From: Microbacterium galbinum
GTDB lineage: Bacteria; Actinomycetota; Actinomycetes; Actinomycetales; Microbacteriaceae
Reading direction: 5' to 3'
Assembly (NCBI RefSeq): GCF_023091225.1
Contig: NZ_JAHWXM010000001.1
Span: 2,501,913 to 2,565,912, forward strand
Length of the DNA stretch: 64,000 nt
In this document: one piece after another, positions 26,603 through 35,064 of the stretch
Position numbering within the stretch: position 1 is the stretch's first letter
Layout of the letters: each line of letters starts with the position of its first letter
Made by a program: the position numbers and the translations under genes
Notes under the pieces: model-generated
What the model was told of the DNA's origin: nothing
Databases searched by the model: none
What the model saw: only the letters and a program-made list of their open reading frames with translations

Positions 26603-27946
26603 ATGACCTCGGCATCCACCGCCCGGCGCGACGCGCCTCCCGCGGAGCGCTCGCAGATCCGTACGATCGTCGCATCGAGCGTCGTCGGCACGACCGTCGA
26701 GTGGTTCGACTTCTTCGCCTACTCGACGGCGGCGGCGCTGATCCTCAACAGCCTGTTCTTCCCCGACTACGACCCGCTCGTCGGCACGATCCTGGCGTTC
26801 GGCGGTATCGCTGTCGGGTACTTCGGCCGCCCGCTCGGGTCGATCGTGTTCGGGCACTTCGGCGATCGCATCGGACGCAAGCGGATGCTCGTCATCTCGC
26901 TCGTCCTCATGGGTGTCGCCACCTTCCTCATCGGTCTCCTGCCGACCTACACCGCGATCGGGGTCGCCGCCCCGATCCTGTTGATGGTGCTGCGTTTCGT
27001 GCAGGGCTTCGCTCTCGGCGGCGAGTGGGGCGGTGCGGTCCTGCTCGTCGTCGAGCACGCCGAGCCGCGTCGTCGCGCGTTCCTCGGCAGCTTCCCGCAG
27101 GTGGGACTCGCGCTGGGGCTGACGCTGTCGACCCTGGTGTTCCTGCCGCTGGTCGCGCTCCCCGGCGACGCCTTCCAGGCGTGGGGCTGGCGGGTGCCGT
27201 TCCTCATCAGCGCGGTGCTGGTGCTGGTGGGCCTGTTCATCCGTCTGAGGATCAGTGAGACCCCCGAGTTCGAGAAGATGCGCGATGCCGGTAAGGCCGC
27301 CCGCGTGCCGCTCTGGGAGACCCTCAAGACCCACCCGGGCCAGGTCGTCTTCGCGGCCCTCAGCTTCGCCGTCATCGGTGCGGTCTTCTACATGCTGTTC
27401 ACGTTCAGCCTCACCTACGGCACCCAGTTCGTCGGGCACACGCAGCCCGAGATGCTCACGATCGCGACGATCTGCTCCCTGCTGGCGCTGGTCGGACTCC
27501 CGCTCGCCGGGTGGCTCGCCGACCGCTTCGGCGTCGCGAAGGTCTTCGCCTCCGGCACGATCCTCTCGGTGCTCCTGGCGTTCCCGGCGTTCTGGCTGAT
27601 CGACACCGGCAGCCTCGCCGCCGCATACGTCGCCTACATCGCGACGACGATCGGCTTCTGCGCGACCTACGGCACCCTCGGCGTGCTCTACGCACAGGCG
27701 TTCGACGTGCGCATCCGCTACACGGGCATGTCGCTCGCGCTCGGCATCGGCACGATCGTGGGCTCGGCGTTCGTGCCGATCATCTACCTCGAGCTGCTCG
27801 ACGTGTTCGGCGGCTCGTGGGCGATCGCCCTCTACATGGTCGTCGCGGGCATCGTCACCCTCGTCTCGGTCACCCTGCTCCACCGCCTCTCGCGTCGCGC
27901 CGCTGCGCGTGCCGCCGCTCCCGCCCCGGAAGGATCCTCTCGATGA
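26603..27946 (+). CDS. MHS-family (metabolite:H+ symporter) MFS transporter
   Basis: The 447 residues show the MHS hallmarks: VGTTVEWFDFFAY in the first helix, FGHFGDRIGRKRML between helices 2 and 3, FVQGFALGGEWGGA, and twelve predicted helices. The family imports organic acids such as shikimate, alpha-ketoglutarate, citrate and proline/betaine. AAAGGGA precedes the start. Its stop overlaps the ATG of a CoA-transferase, so uptake of a carboxylic acid followed directly by CoA activation is the natural reading. A paralogue lies at 57208. Confidence 0.92.
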   Translation: MTSASTARRDAPPAERSQIRTIVASSVVGTTVEWFDFFAYSTAAALILNSLFFPDYDPLVGTILAFGGIAVGYFGRPLGSIVFGHFGDRIGRKRMLVISLVLMGVATFLIGLLPTYTAIGVAAPILLMVLRFVQGFALGGEWGGAVLLVVEHAEPRRRAFLGSFPQVGLALGLTLSTLVFLPLVALPGDAFQAWGWRVPFLISAVLVLVGLFIRLRISETPEFEKMRDAGKAARVPLWETLKTHPGQVVFAALSFAVIGAVFYMLFTFSLTYGTQFVGHTQPEMLTIATICSLLALVGLPLAGWLADRFGVAKVFASGTILSVLLAFPAFWLIDTGSLAAAYVAYIATTIGFCATYGTLGVLYAQAFDVRIRYTGMSLALGIGTIVGSAFVPIIYLELLDVFGGSWAIALYMVVAGIVTLVSVTLLHRLSRRAAARAAAPAPEGSSR

Positions 27947-29208
27947 TCGATGACGCCACCCGCGCCCTGCTCGCCGGACTCGGAGGAGTGGATGCCGCTC
28001 CCGGCTCACTCGCGGGGGTGGTGGTGGTCGACGTCACACGCGTCGTCGCCGGGCCCTACTGCTCGATGATCCTGGCCGACCTGGGCGCGACGGTCATCAA
28101 GGTCGAGAACCCCGGCGACCCCGACTACACGCGCACCTTCCCGCCGATGCTGCCGCGCGAGGATGCGGAGCCGCTGAGCGGATTCTTCGCGCAGTACAAC
28201 CGCAACAAGCTGGGCGTCACGCTGAACCTGAAGAGCCCGGGTGCCGCCGAGGTGCTCGACCGGCTCGTCGAGCGCGCCGACGTGCTCGTCGAGAACTTCC
28301 GCCCCGGCACGATGGACCGTCTCGGGCACGGCTACGAGCGTCTGCGTCGGGTGAACCCGAAGCTCGTGTACGCGGCGCTCAGCGGCTACGGCCAGTCGGG
28401 TCCGTACCGGCTGCGCCCCGCCTACGACAACAGCGCGCAGGCCACCGGCGGACTGTGGTCGATGAACGGTGAGGCCGGTGGGCCGCCCACCCGTGTGGGC
28501 ACGATCATCGGCGACCTCGCCGCCAGCCTCTACGGCGTGATCGGGGTGCTCGCGGCGCTCCGGCACGCCGAGCAGACGGGCGAGGGGCAGCTCGTCGACA
28601 TCTCGCAGCAGGACTCCGTCCTCACCCTCACCGAGAACGCCGTCGTGTCGTACACGGTCGACGGTGTCGTGCCGAAGCCCCTCGGCAACCAGCATCCGTT
28701 CGTGCGCCCCTACGAGCTGTTCCCGTGCGCCGACGGCTTCGTGTTCTTCGGCGGGTACACCGACAAGTTCTGGCGCATCTCGTGCGAGACGTTCGGCAGC
28801 CCGGCCGACTGGAACGACAATCCCGACCTGCACGGCATGGCCACCCGCTTCGATGCCGAGGTCTACCAGGAGAGGGTCAAGCCGATGGTCGTGCGCTGGT
28901 TCGCCGACCGCACCAAGGCCGAGCTCGAGGCGCTCGCCGGAGACCTCGTGCCGCTGAGCGCGGTGAAGGACATCGGCGAGGTGGTCGAGGATCCGCAGAT
29001 CGCCGCGCGCGGCATGATCGTCGACAACGACTACCCGGGCCACGGGTCGCTGCGCACCTTCGGGTCGCCGGTGAAGCTCGATCGCACACCCGCGCAGACC
29101 GCGGGGCTCGCGCCCGACATGGGTGAGCACACCGATCGGGTGCTGGGGGAGTTCCTCGGCTACTCGGCCGACGAGGTCGCCGCGCTGCGCACGGGAGGCA
29201 CGATCTGA
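27943..29208 (+). CDS. Class III (CaiB/BaiF-type) CoA-transferase, paralogue B
   Basis: This 421-residue enzyme is closely similar to the transferase at 7348: DVLVENFRPGTMDRLGHGYE, RPAYDNSAQATGGLWSMNG and Asp191 in IGDLAAS. Two near-copies in one island, one next to HMG-CoA lyase and one next to an enoyl-CoA hydratase, suggest related acids or sequential intermediates. It is coupled to the MHS transporter upstream (ATGA) and to the hydratase downstream (TGATG). Confidence 0.9.
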   Translation: MIDDATRALLAGLGGVDAAPGSLAGVVVVDVTRVVAGPYCSMILADLGATVIKVENPGDPDYTRTFPPMLPREDAEPLSGFFAQYNRNKLGVTLNLKSPGAAEVLDRLVERADVLVENFRPGTMDRLGHGYERLRRVNPKLVYAALSGYGQSGPYRLRPAYDNSAQATGGLWSMNGEAGGPPTRVGTIIGDLAASLYGVIGVLAALRHAEQTGEGQLVDISQQDSVLTLTENAVVSYTVDGVVPKPLGNQHPFVRPYELFPCADGFVFFGGYTDKFWRISCETFGSPADWNDNPDLHGMATRFDAEVYQERVKPMVVRWFADRTKAELEALAGDLVPLSAVKDIGEVVEDPQIAARGMIVDNDYPGHGSLRTFGSPVKLDRTPAQTAGLAPDMGEHTDRVLGEFLGYSADEVAALRTGGTI

Positions 29209-29981
29209 TGGGCATCCGTCTCGACCGCACGGGTGGCATCGGCGTCATCACGATCGACCGCCCCGAGAAGCTCAACGCGTTGACGCTCGCGATGTACGAC
29301 GAACTCGGCGCCGCGTTCGCGGAGGTGCAGGGCGACCCGCGCATCGGCGTCGCGGTGCTGACGGGGGCGGGGGAGCGCGCGTTCTGCGTCGGCGCCGATC
29401 TGGGCGAATCGATCCCGGCGCTCACCGAGGAGCGCTTCGACATCAGTGAATGGGATGCCGCGCACCAGAAGCACTCGACGCTCGAGAAGCCGGTGGTCGC
29501 CGCGATCAACGGACTGTGCCTCGGCGGCGGGTTCGAGATCATGCTGTCGACCGACATCCGCCTCGCCTCGGCGGATGCCCAGTTCGCGCTGCCCGAGACC
29601 GGTGTCGGCGTCGTGCCGGCCGGGGGTACCCTCGTGCGGCTCATCCGGCAGATCCCCTACGCGTTCGCGATGGACCTCATGCTGCGCGGCGACCGCATCG
29701 ACGCCGAGACCGCGCTGCGGTACGGGCTCGTGAACCGGGTGGTCGAGGCATCCGCTCTGCACGACGAAGCGATCGCCGTCGCCGAGCAGCTGCTCACGAA
29801 GAGCGCCACAGCGCTCGCGACCGTGAAGCGGGCCGTGCGTGCGCTCGCCGACCTGCCCGAGTCCGAGGCGTTCCGCCTCGAAGCGGTGCTGGGCCAGCAG
29901 GCGTTCGCGAGCGACGACGCCCGCGAGGGCCTCGCCGCCTTCGCCGAGCGCCGCCCCCCGCGGTTCCCGTCGCGGGGCTAG
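29208..29981 (+). CDS. Enoyl-CoA hydratase/isomerase family protein
   Basis: A 257-residue crotonase-fold protein with the oxyanion segments FCVGADLG and CLGGGFEIML, and Glu130 (LPETGVG) at the position of crotonase Glu144. The second acid, Glu164 of crotonase, appears as Asp156 in YAFAMDLMLRGDRI. That substitution may shift it from simple hydration toward isomerisation or another crotonase reaction. By context it acts on the CoA ester formed by the preceding transferase. A 3-methylglutaconyl-CoA hydratase role would feed HMG-CoA lyase, but that is inference. Confidence 0.85.
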   Translation: MGIRLDRTGGIGVITIDRPEKLNALTLAMYDELGAAFAEVQGDPRIGVAVLTGAGERAFCVGADLGESIPALTEERFDISEWDAAHQKHSTLEKPVVAAINGLCLGGGFEIMLSTDIRLASADAQFALPETGVGVVPAGGTLVRLIRQIPYAFAMDLMLRGDRIDAETALRYGLVNRVVEASALHDEAIAVAEQLLTKSATALATVKRAVRALADLPESEAFRLEAVLGQQAFASDDAREGLAAFAERRPPRFPSRG

Positions 29982-29988
29982 CTGGTCC

Positions 29989-30080
29989 CTGAGCCCGTCG
30001 AAGGGCCCTTCCGTGTGACTGGGTCCCTGAGCCTGTCGAAGGGCCCCGCCCGCATGACTGGGTCCCTGAGCCTGTCGAAG
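29989..30080. repeat. Three tandem CTGAGCCTGTCGAAG units, 38-39 bp period
   Basis: CTGAGCC(C/T)GTCGAAG begins at 29989, 30027 and 30066, all in the same orientation, with spacers such as GGCCCTTCCGTGTGACTGGGTCC. It fills the gap between the hydratase and the PucR gene. Confidence 0.85.
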
Positions 30081-30131
30081 GGTCCCACCCCGGGCGAGTG
30101 GGCGTGGGAAGGTGGGGGTGAGAGGAGCCTC

Positions 30132-32054
30132 ATGGCCGAGAACACCGCGTCCGCGCTCGTGCGCGAGGTCGTCGCGGCTGCGCGCGCCGAGCCGGGGGAG
30201 CGGATGCTCGCGCTCACGCAGTTGCTCACCGAGGCGGATGCCGCGGTATCCGATGTCGAGGAGATCCTCGCCGCGGTGCAGGAGTCGCAGCAGCAGACCG
30301 CACGGCTGCGGAGGCGCACCGTCGAACTCGAGGCGCTCTTCTCGACCGCGCGCGAACTCGTGCGACTGCAGGACGTGACCGACGTGCTGCGCCGCCTCGT
30401 TCAGCGCGCGCACGAACTCATGGGCACCGACGTCACGTACCTCTCGGAGGTCGACAACGCGCAGGGCGATCTGCGCGTGCGGTACTCGGCGGGCACGGTG
30501 ACACCGGAGTTCCGCGACCTGCTCGTGCCCGCCGGGTTCGGCCTCGCGAGCCTGGTCGCCGACTCCCGCGAACCGGTCTGGGTGCGCGAGTACACGCGCA
30601 TGGCGGATGCTCCGCACGACCCCTCCATCGACGATGCGGTCGCGCGCGAGGGGCTCGTCTCGTTCCTCGGCGTGCCGCTGGCCGTCGGCGACGAGGTGCT
30701 CGGAGCGCTGTTCGCCTGCAACCGGTTCGCCCACGACTTCACGCCCGACCAGGTGCTGCTGCTCTCGGCGTTCGCCGATCATGCCGCCGCCGTGCTGCAC
30801 AGCGCCCGCGTGCTGGCCGAGAGCGCGGCTGCTCGCGCCCGCGCCGAAGAGGCGTACGGCGAGCTGGAGCGCCACCTCGCCGCGACGCAGATCGTCGGCG
30901 GCATCCATGAAGAGCTCACCGCCGCCGTCGTCTCGGGCGCGACCCTGATCGACCTCGTCGCGACGGTGTCGGATCGCCTCGGGCGGCGCGTGCGCGCGGT
31001 CGACGAGACGGGGCTTCCCCTCGATACGGGAGCGGACGCCCGTGCGGGCCTGCCGCGCCGCAGGCCCCTCACCGATGCGATCCGGGAGAGCCGGGCGAGC
31101 GGGCATGCGGTCGCGGTGGTCGACGGGGAGCTCCGGTGGCTGGTGGTCGCGATCCTCGGTGCCGACCGGGTGCTCGGTGCGATGGTCGCCGATGACGAGG
31201 ACGCCGTGCCCGACGACGTCGCCCGCCCCACGCTCGAGCGCGCCGCGCAGGTCGCCGCTCTCGTCTCCTTCAAACGCGATGCCGTCTCGGCGATCCGCGC
31301 CGAACGCCGTGCACGTGTGCTCGGTGCGGTGCTCGACGGTTCGGCCGAGGCATCCGTTCTCTCCGCCGAGGTCGTGCACCCGCTCGTGGGCGCGGCGGCG
31401 ATCGATGTGCGCGGGCGCGAGGGTGCGCTGACGGTGGCCGCGGATGCCGTCGGCGACCACGGCCTCGTCACGGTGCGCGAACACGGGCTCGTGGTCGCGT
31501 GGACGGCATCCGTCGACGGGCCCGGGGCCGGGGCCGGTCTCGTGGCCGCGACCGAGCGGGTGCGGCGGATCCTCGCCGAGAAGCTCGACGATCCGTCGGT
31601 CACCGCGGTCGTCGGCGCGACGGTCGACGGGGTGCCGGCGCTACGCGCGTCGGTCGAGCGTGCCGTGCGCGATCTGCGGTTCCTGGGGCCGCTCGGGGTG
31701 TCGGGGGAGACCGTGCGGTCGGACGACTTCGCGCCGTATCACGTGCTCTCCTCGGGGGAGCCGGAGGCGGCCGCCCGATTCGTCGACGGGGTGCTCGGGC
31801 CGGTGCACGCGTGGGACGAACGGCGCGGCACGGCGCTCGTCGACACCCTCGTCGCCTACTTCGACGCGGGGGAGAGCCGCCAGGGGGCGGCGACGGCGCT
31901 GCGCGTGCACACGAACACGGTGCAGCAGCGGCTCGACCGGATCTGGACGCTGCTCGACGGCGACCCCGCGGATGCCGAGTACCGGTTCCGCCTGCAGGCC
32001 GCCGTGCGACTCGAGCGCCTCCGGCGGGAGTTGCTCGGGCTTCCCGGTTCCTGA
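30132..32054 (+). CDS. PucR/CdaR-type regulator with GAF domain, paralogue
   Basis: This 640-residue regulator is built like the protein at 2022: a Leu/Gln-rich helix (about 30-65), a GAF-type domain (about 70-215), a middle region and a PucR helix-turn-helix near 585-635 (ATALRVHTNTVQQRLDR). The ATG follows GAGAGGAGCCTC. Its last codons and stop (GGT TCC TGA) are part of a GGTTCCTGAGCGAGGAGCG genomic repeat, so the C-terminus may have been set by repeat insertion. It lies directly before the second ABC importer, which it probably controls. Confidence 0.9.
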   Translation: MAENTASALVREVVAAARAEPGERMLALTQLLTEADAAVSDVEEILAAVQESQQQTARLRRRTVELEALFSTARELVRLQDVTDVLRRLVQRAHELMGTDVTYLSEVDNAQGDLRVRYSAGTVTPEFRDLLVPAGFGLASLVADSREPVWVREYTRMADAPHDPSIDDAVAREGLVSFLGVPLAVGDEVLGALFACNRFAHDFTPDQVLLLSAFADHAAAVLHSARVLAESAAARARAEEAYGELERHLAATQIVGGIHEELTAAVVSGATLIDLVATVSDRLGRRVRAVDETGLPLDTGADARAGLPRRRPLTDAIRESRASGHAVAVVDGELRWLVVAILGADRVLGAMVADDEDAVPDDVARPTLERAAQVAALVSFKRDAVSAIRAERRARVLGAVLDGSAEASVLSAEVVHPLVGAAAIDVRGREGALTVAADAVGDHGLVTVREHGLVVAWTASVDGPGAGAGLVAATERVRRILAEKLDDPSVTAVVGATVDGVPALRASVERAVRDLRFLGPLGVSGETVRSDDFAPYHVLSSGEPEAAARFVDGVLGPVHAWDERRGTALVDTLVAYFDAGESRQGAATALRVHTNTVQQRLDRIWTLLDGDPADAEYRFRLQAAVRLERLRRELLGLPGS

Positions 32055-32083
32055 GCGAGGAGCGAAGCGACGAGACGAAGGGC
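32045..32083. repeat. Half copy of the GAGCGACGAGACGAAGGG repeat over the PucR stop codon
   Basis: CGGTTCCTGAGCGAGGAGCG through GACGAGACGAAGGG matches the right half of the palindromes at 1806-1876 and 26401-26468. TGA at 32052-32054 inside it ends the PucR gene. Confidence 0.75.
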
Positions 32084-32121
32084 GCCGACCCTAGCCCACT
32101 CGCCCTCGCAACTCACCCGTG

Positions 32122-32167
32122 TGACGCAATCTGACGCACGGTGTCGCCCTGTGTAGCCCGGGGCGAC
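32122..32167. promoter_or_regulatory. Candidate operator before the second peptide ABC importer
   Basis: TGACGCA occurs at 32122-32128 and 32132-32138, one helical turn apart. GTCGCC (32143-32148) faces GGCGAC (32162-32167). The cluster lies about 60-100 bases before the binding-protein start and beside a PucR-type regulator gene. Function is inferred from layout only. Confidence 0.4.
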
Positions 32168-32224
32168 CGGCATCCGCAGGCCTGGATAGCGTCGGAAGCC
32201 CGTGCCGACCCGAGAGGACCCATC

Positions 32225-33853
32225 GTGGCATCCGGAATCCCCCGTCGCCTCGGCGCTGCCGTCGCAGCAGCCGTCGTCACCGCTCTGACCCTGACCGCCT
32301 GCGCCTCGGCCGCCCCCGAGTCCTCGGGTGAGAACGGCGAGCCCGTCACCGGCGGCGACCTCGTCGTCGCGGCTCGCTCCGAACCGCCGCAGCTCAACCC
32401 GCTCGTCGACCAGATGGGCGGCGCGCACGTGCTGACCCCGGTCGTCGACTCCCTCGTGTGGGACAACGGCGACGGCACCTACGGCACGTGGCTCGCGACC
32501 GACTGGGAGGTGTCCGACGACGCCCGCGTGTACACGTTCACGCTGCGCGACGACGTGACCTTCCACGACGGCACCCCGTTCGACGCCGAGGCCGTGAAGG
32601 TCAACTTCGACTACGTCGCCGACCCGGCCAACAAGTCCACGGGTTCGGTCGCGAAGCTGGGCCCGACGGCCGAGGTGCTCGACGAGTACACCGTGCGCAT
32701 CACGCTCGAGCAGCCGGAGTCGAGCTTCCTCACGCTGATCGCCGCCCCGTACTTCGGCATCGTGTCGCCGACACAGCTGCTCGACGACCCCGACTCGCTC
32801 GCGTCGACCGTGGTCGGTACCGGTCCGTTCGTCTTCGACGAGTGGGTCAAGGGCCAGAGCATCAGTTACGTGCGCAACGACGACTACGACTGGGGCCCCG
32901 AGGGCACCCACGAGGGCGCCGCGTACCTCGACAAGATCACCTACCGCTTCCTGCCCGAGGACCAGACGCGCTACAACGCGCTGCTCACGGGCGAGGCCGA
33001 CATCGTCGACTACATCGCTCCCGAGTACGCCGAAGAGGTCAAGGCCGACGACCGCTACGAGTCCGACGAGTTCCTGCTGCCGGGTGTCGGCTTCACGCTG
33101 CACCTGAACACGCGCACCGCCCCGTTCGACGACGTGAACGTGCGCCGTGCGTTGCTCACCGGCATCGACCGCGAGGCGATCGTCAAGAGCGCCACCTTCG
33201 GCGCGTACCCCGTGCAGGAGTACCTGGCGACCACGACGCCCGACTACAAGACCGACCTCGAGAACGTCATCGAGTTCGACGCGGATGCCGCGGGCGCGCT
33301 GCTCGACGAGGCCGGCTGGACGGGAACGGATGCCGACGGCTACCGCACCAAGGACGGCGAGCGCCTGAGCACCACCGTGCCCTACGCCGACAACGACCAG
33401 CTCGCCCAGCGCACGCTGGAGCAGGTGCAGATCGACGCGAAGGAGCTCGGCTTCGAGCTCGTGCTGCAGCCTGTCCCGGCGGCGGACTTCTCGCAGCGCC
33501 TGTACACCGGCGAGTACGGCATCATGCCGTCGTTCCAGTCGGAGGCGACCGGCATGCAGCTGTGGCGCCTCTACGGCGGCGACAACGTGTCGGACGGTTC
33601 GTCGATCGGCTCGAACGCGTCGTTCCTGGCGGATGCCGAGCTCGACGGCATCCTGGCCCAGGCGCGCGCCAGCGCCGACCCGGCCGCCCGCGCCGACTTC
33701 TACGGCCAGGCGCAGGAGCTGCTGCCCTCGCTCGCCCCGTCGATCCCGCTGTACTCGCGGGCCCGCGTGGTGGCGTGGCAGCCGAACGTGCACGGCGTCG
33801 CGTGGGACTACGCGTGGCCGCAGCCGTACCTGTTCGACGCCTGGAAGAACTGA
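32225..33853 (+). CDS. ABC transporter substrate-binding lipoprotein, family 5 (second importer)
   Basis: The protein has 542 residues from GTG 32225, chosen because GAGAGGA lies just upstream and the start places a normal lipoprotein signal with the lipobox LTAC (Cys26) at the N-terminus. The mature part has GGDLVVAARSEPPQLNPLVD, VRRALLTGIDREAIV and other family 5 features. It differs clearly from the protein at 19847, so the two importers should differ in substrate. A tandem-repeat spacer of 190 bases separates it from the permeases and may lower their expression relative to the binding protein. Confidence 0.92.
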   Translation: MASGIPRRLGAAVAAAVVTALTLTACASAAPESSGENGEPVTGGDLVVAARSEPPQLNPLVDQMGGAHVLTPVVDSLVWDNGDGTYGTWLATDWEVSDDARVYTFTLRDDVTFHDGTPFDAEAVKVNFDYVADPANKSTGSVAKLGPTAEVLDEYTVRITLEQPESSFLTLIAAPYFGIVSPTQLLDDPDSLASTVVGTGPFVFDEWVKGQSISYVRNDDYDWGPEGTHEGAAYLDKITYRFLPEDQTRYNALLTGEADIVDYIAPEYAEEVKADDRYESDEFLLPGVGFTLHLNTRTAPFDDVNVRRALLTGIDREAIVKSATFGAYPVQEYLATTTPDYKTDLENVIEFDADAAGALLDEAGWTGTDADGYRTKDGERLSTTVPYADNDQLAQRTLEQVQIDAKELGFELVLQPVPAADFSQRLYTGEYGIMPSFQSEATGMQLWRLYGGDNVSDGSSIGSNASFLADAELDGILAQARASADPAARADFYGQAQELLPSLAPSIPLYSRARVVAWQPNVHGVAWDYAWPQPYLFDAWKN

Positions 33854-33880
33854 GTCGCGCGGGGTGACCGCCCTGGGATG

Positions 33881-34008
33881 CTTCGACAGGCTCAGCAACC
33901 CAGGGCGGTCGCTCTCCCTGAGCCTGTCGAAGGGTCCCGCCCCGGTACTGGGTCCCTGAGCCTGTCGAAGGGTCCCGCCCCGGTGCTGGGTCCCTGAGCT
34001 TGTCGAAG
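33881..34008. repeat. CTTCGACAGGCTCAG repeat cluster with a 38-bp tandem array
   Basis: One inverted copy (33881-33895) faces three direct CTGAGC(C/T)TGTCGAAG copies beginning at 33918, 33956 and 33994, exactly 38 bp apart. The array lies inside an ABC transporter operon, between binding protein and permease. Confidence 0.9.
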
Positions 34009-34044
34009 GGTCCCGCCCCGAGACGCACACGGAGGAGGAACGAC

Positions 34045-35064
34045 ATGAGCACGGTCTGGCGAGTACTGCGCCGTCTCGGCGTGAGCCTGATCACGCTGTG
34101 GGGTGCGGCGACCCTCACGTTCTTCGCGCTGCGGCTCGTGCCGGTCGACCCGGCGTTCGCGATCCTCGGCGCCGGTCAGCAGCAGGTCGACATCAGCCCC
34201 GAGGTTCTCGCCGTCGTGCGGCAGGAGTACCACCTCGACGAGCCGCTGATCGTGCAGTACTTCCTCTACCTCGGTCGTCTGCTGCGCGGAGACCTCGGCA
34301 TGTCGTACGTGCAGGAGCAACCGGTCGCCCCGCTGCTCGCCGCGCAGGCGGGTCCGACGATCGCCCTGGCGCTCGCCGCGATCGTGCTCGCCGTCGTGAT
34401 CTCGCTCGCCGGCGGTGTGCTGACCGCCGGTCGCCGCCTGCCCAGCTGGATCTCCTCGGGCGTCGAACTCGTGCTCGCGTCGACCCCGGTGTTCTGGCTC
34501 GGCTTCGTGCTGATGCTCGTGTTCGCCGTGTGGCTGCGCGCGCTCCCCATCCTCGACAGCGGTGATCTGCGCTCGCTCGTCCTCCCCGCCCTCACCCTCG
34601 CGCTGCCGACGGCCGCCCTGCTGCTGCAGGTGCTGCGGCAGTCGCTCGACGATGCGCTCGAGCAGCCCTTCATCCTCTCGGCCCGTGCGCGCGGTCTCGG
34701 GTCGCTCGCCGTGACCGTGCGGCACGCGCTCCGTCACGCCGCGGTGCCGTACCTGACCATGCTCGGGTTCTCGTTCGGGGCCCTGCTCGGTGGCGCCGCG
34801 ATCACCGAGACCCTGTTCAGCCGTCCGGGGCTCGGGCGGCTGCTCGTCGACTCGGTGGCCTCGCAGGACATCCCGGTCGTGATCGGCGTCGTGCTCGTCG
34901 GCACCGCCGTGTTCATCCTCGTGAACACGCTCGTCGACCTGTCGTACGCGCTCGTCGATCCGCGGGTGCGCGACGCCGACCGCGTGATCGCCCCGTCGAA
35001 GGACGACGCCGCCGCTGCGGCATCCGACCCTACGGGCGCCGACCGAACGGAGGCCACCGCATGA
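34045..35064 (+). CDS. Peptide-type ABC transporter permease (DppB-like, second importer)
   Basis: This 339-residue permease has a typical DppB start (VWRVLRRLGVSLITLWGAATLTFF), six helices and the docking loop near SARARGLGSLAVTVRHALRH. GGAGGAGG lies immediately before the ATG at 34045. Its stop overlaps the next permease start (ATGA). Confidence 0.92.
   Translation: MSTVWRVLRRLGVSLITLWGAATLTFFALRLVPVDPAFAILGAGQQQVDISPEVLAVVRQEYHLDEPLIVQYFLYLGRLLRGDLGMSYVQEQPVAPLLAAQAGPTIALALAAIVLAVVISLAGGVLTAGRRLPSWISSGVELVLASTPVFWLGFVLMLVFAVWLRALPILDSGDLRSLVLPALTLALPTAALLLQVLRQSLDDALEQPFILSARARGLGSLAVTVRHALRHAAVPYLTMLGFSFGALLGGAAITETLFSRPGLGRLLVDSVASQDIPVVIGVVLVGTAVFILVNTLVDLSYALVDPRVRDADRVIAPSKDDAAAAASDPTGADRTEATA

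Noticed and set aside
33881..34008. Regular 38-bp repeats considered as a CRISPR array
   Set aside because: The sequence between the 15-bp cores is itself nearly identical from unit to unit, so there are no unique spacers. There are only three units, and no cas gene lies nearby.
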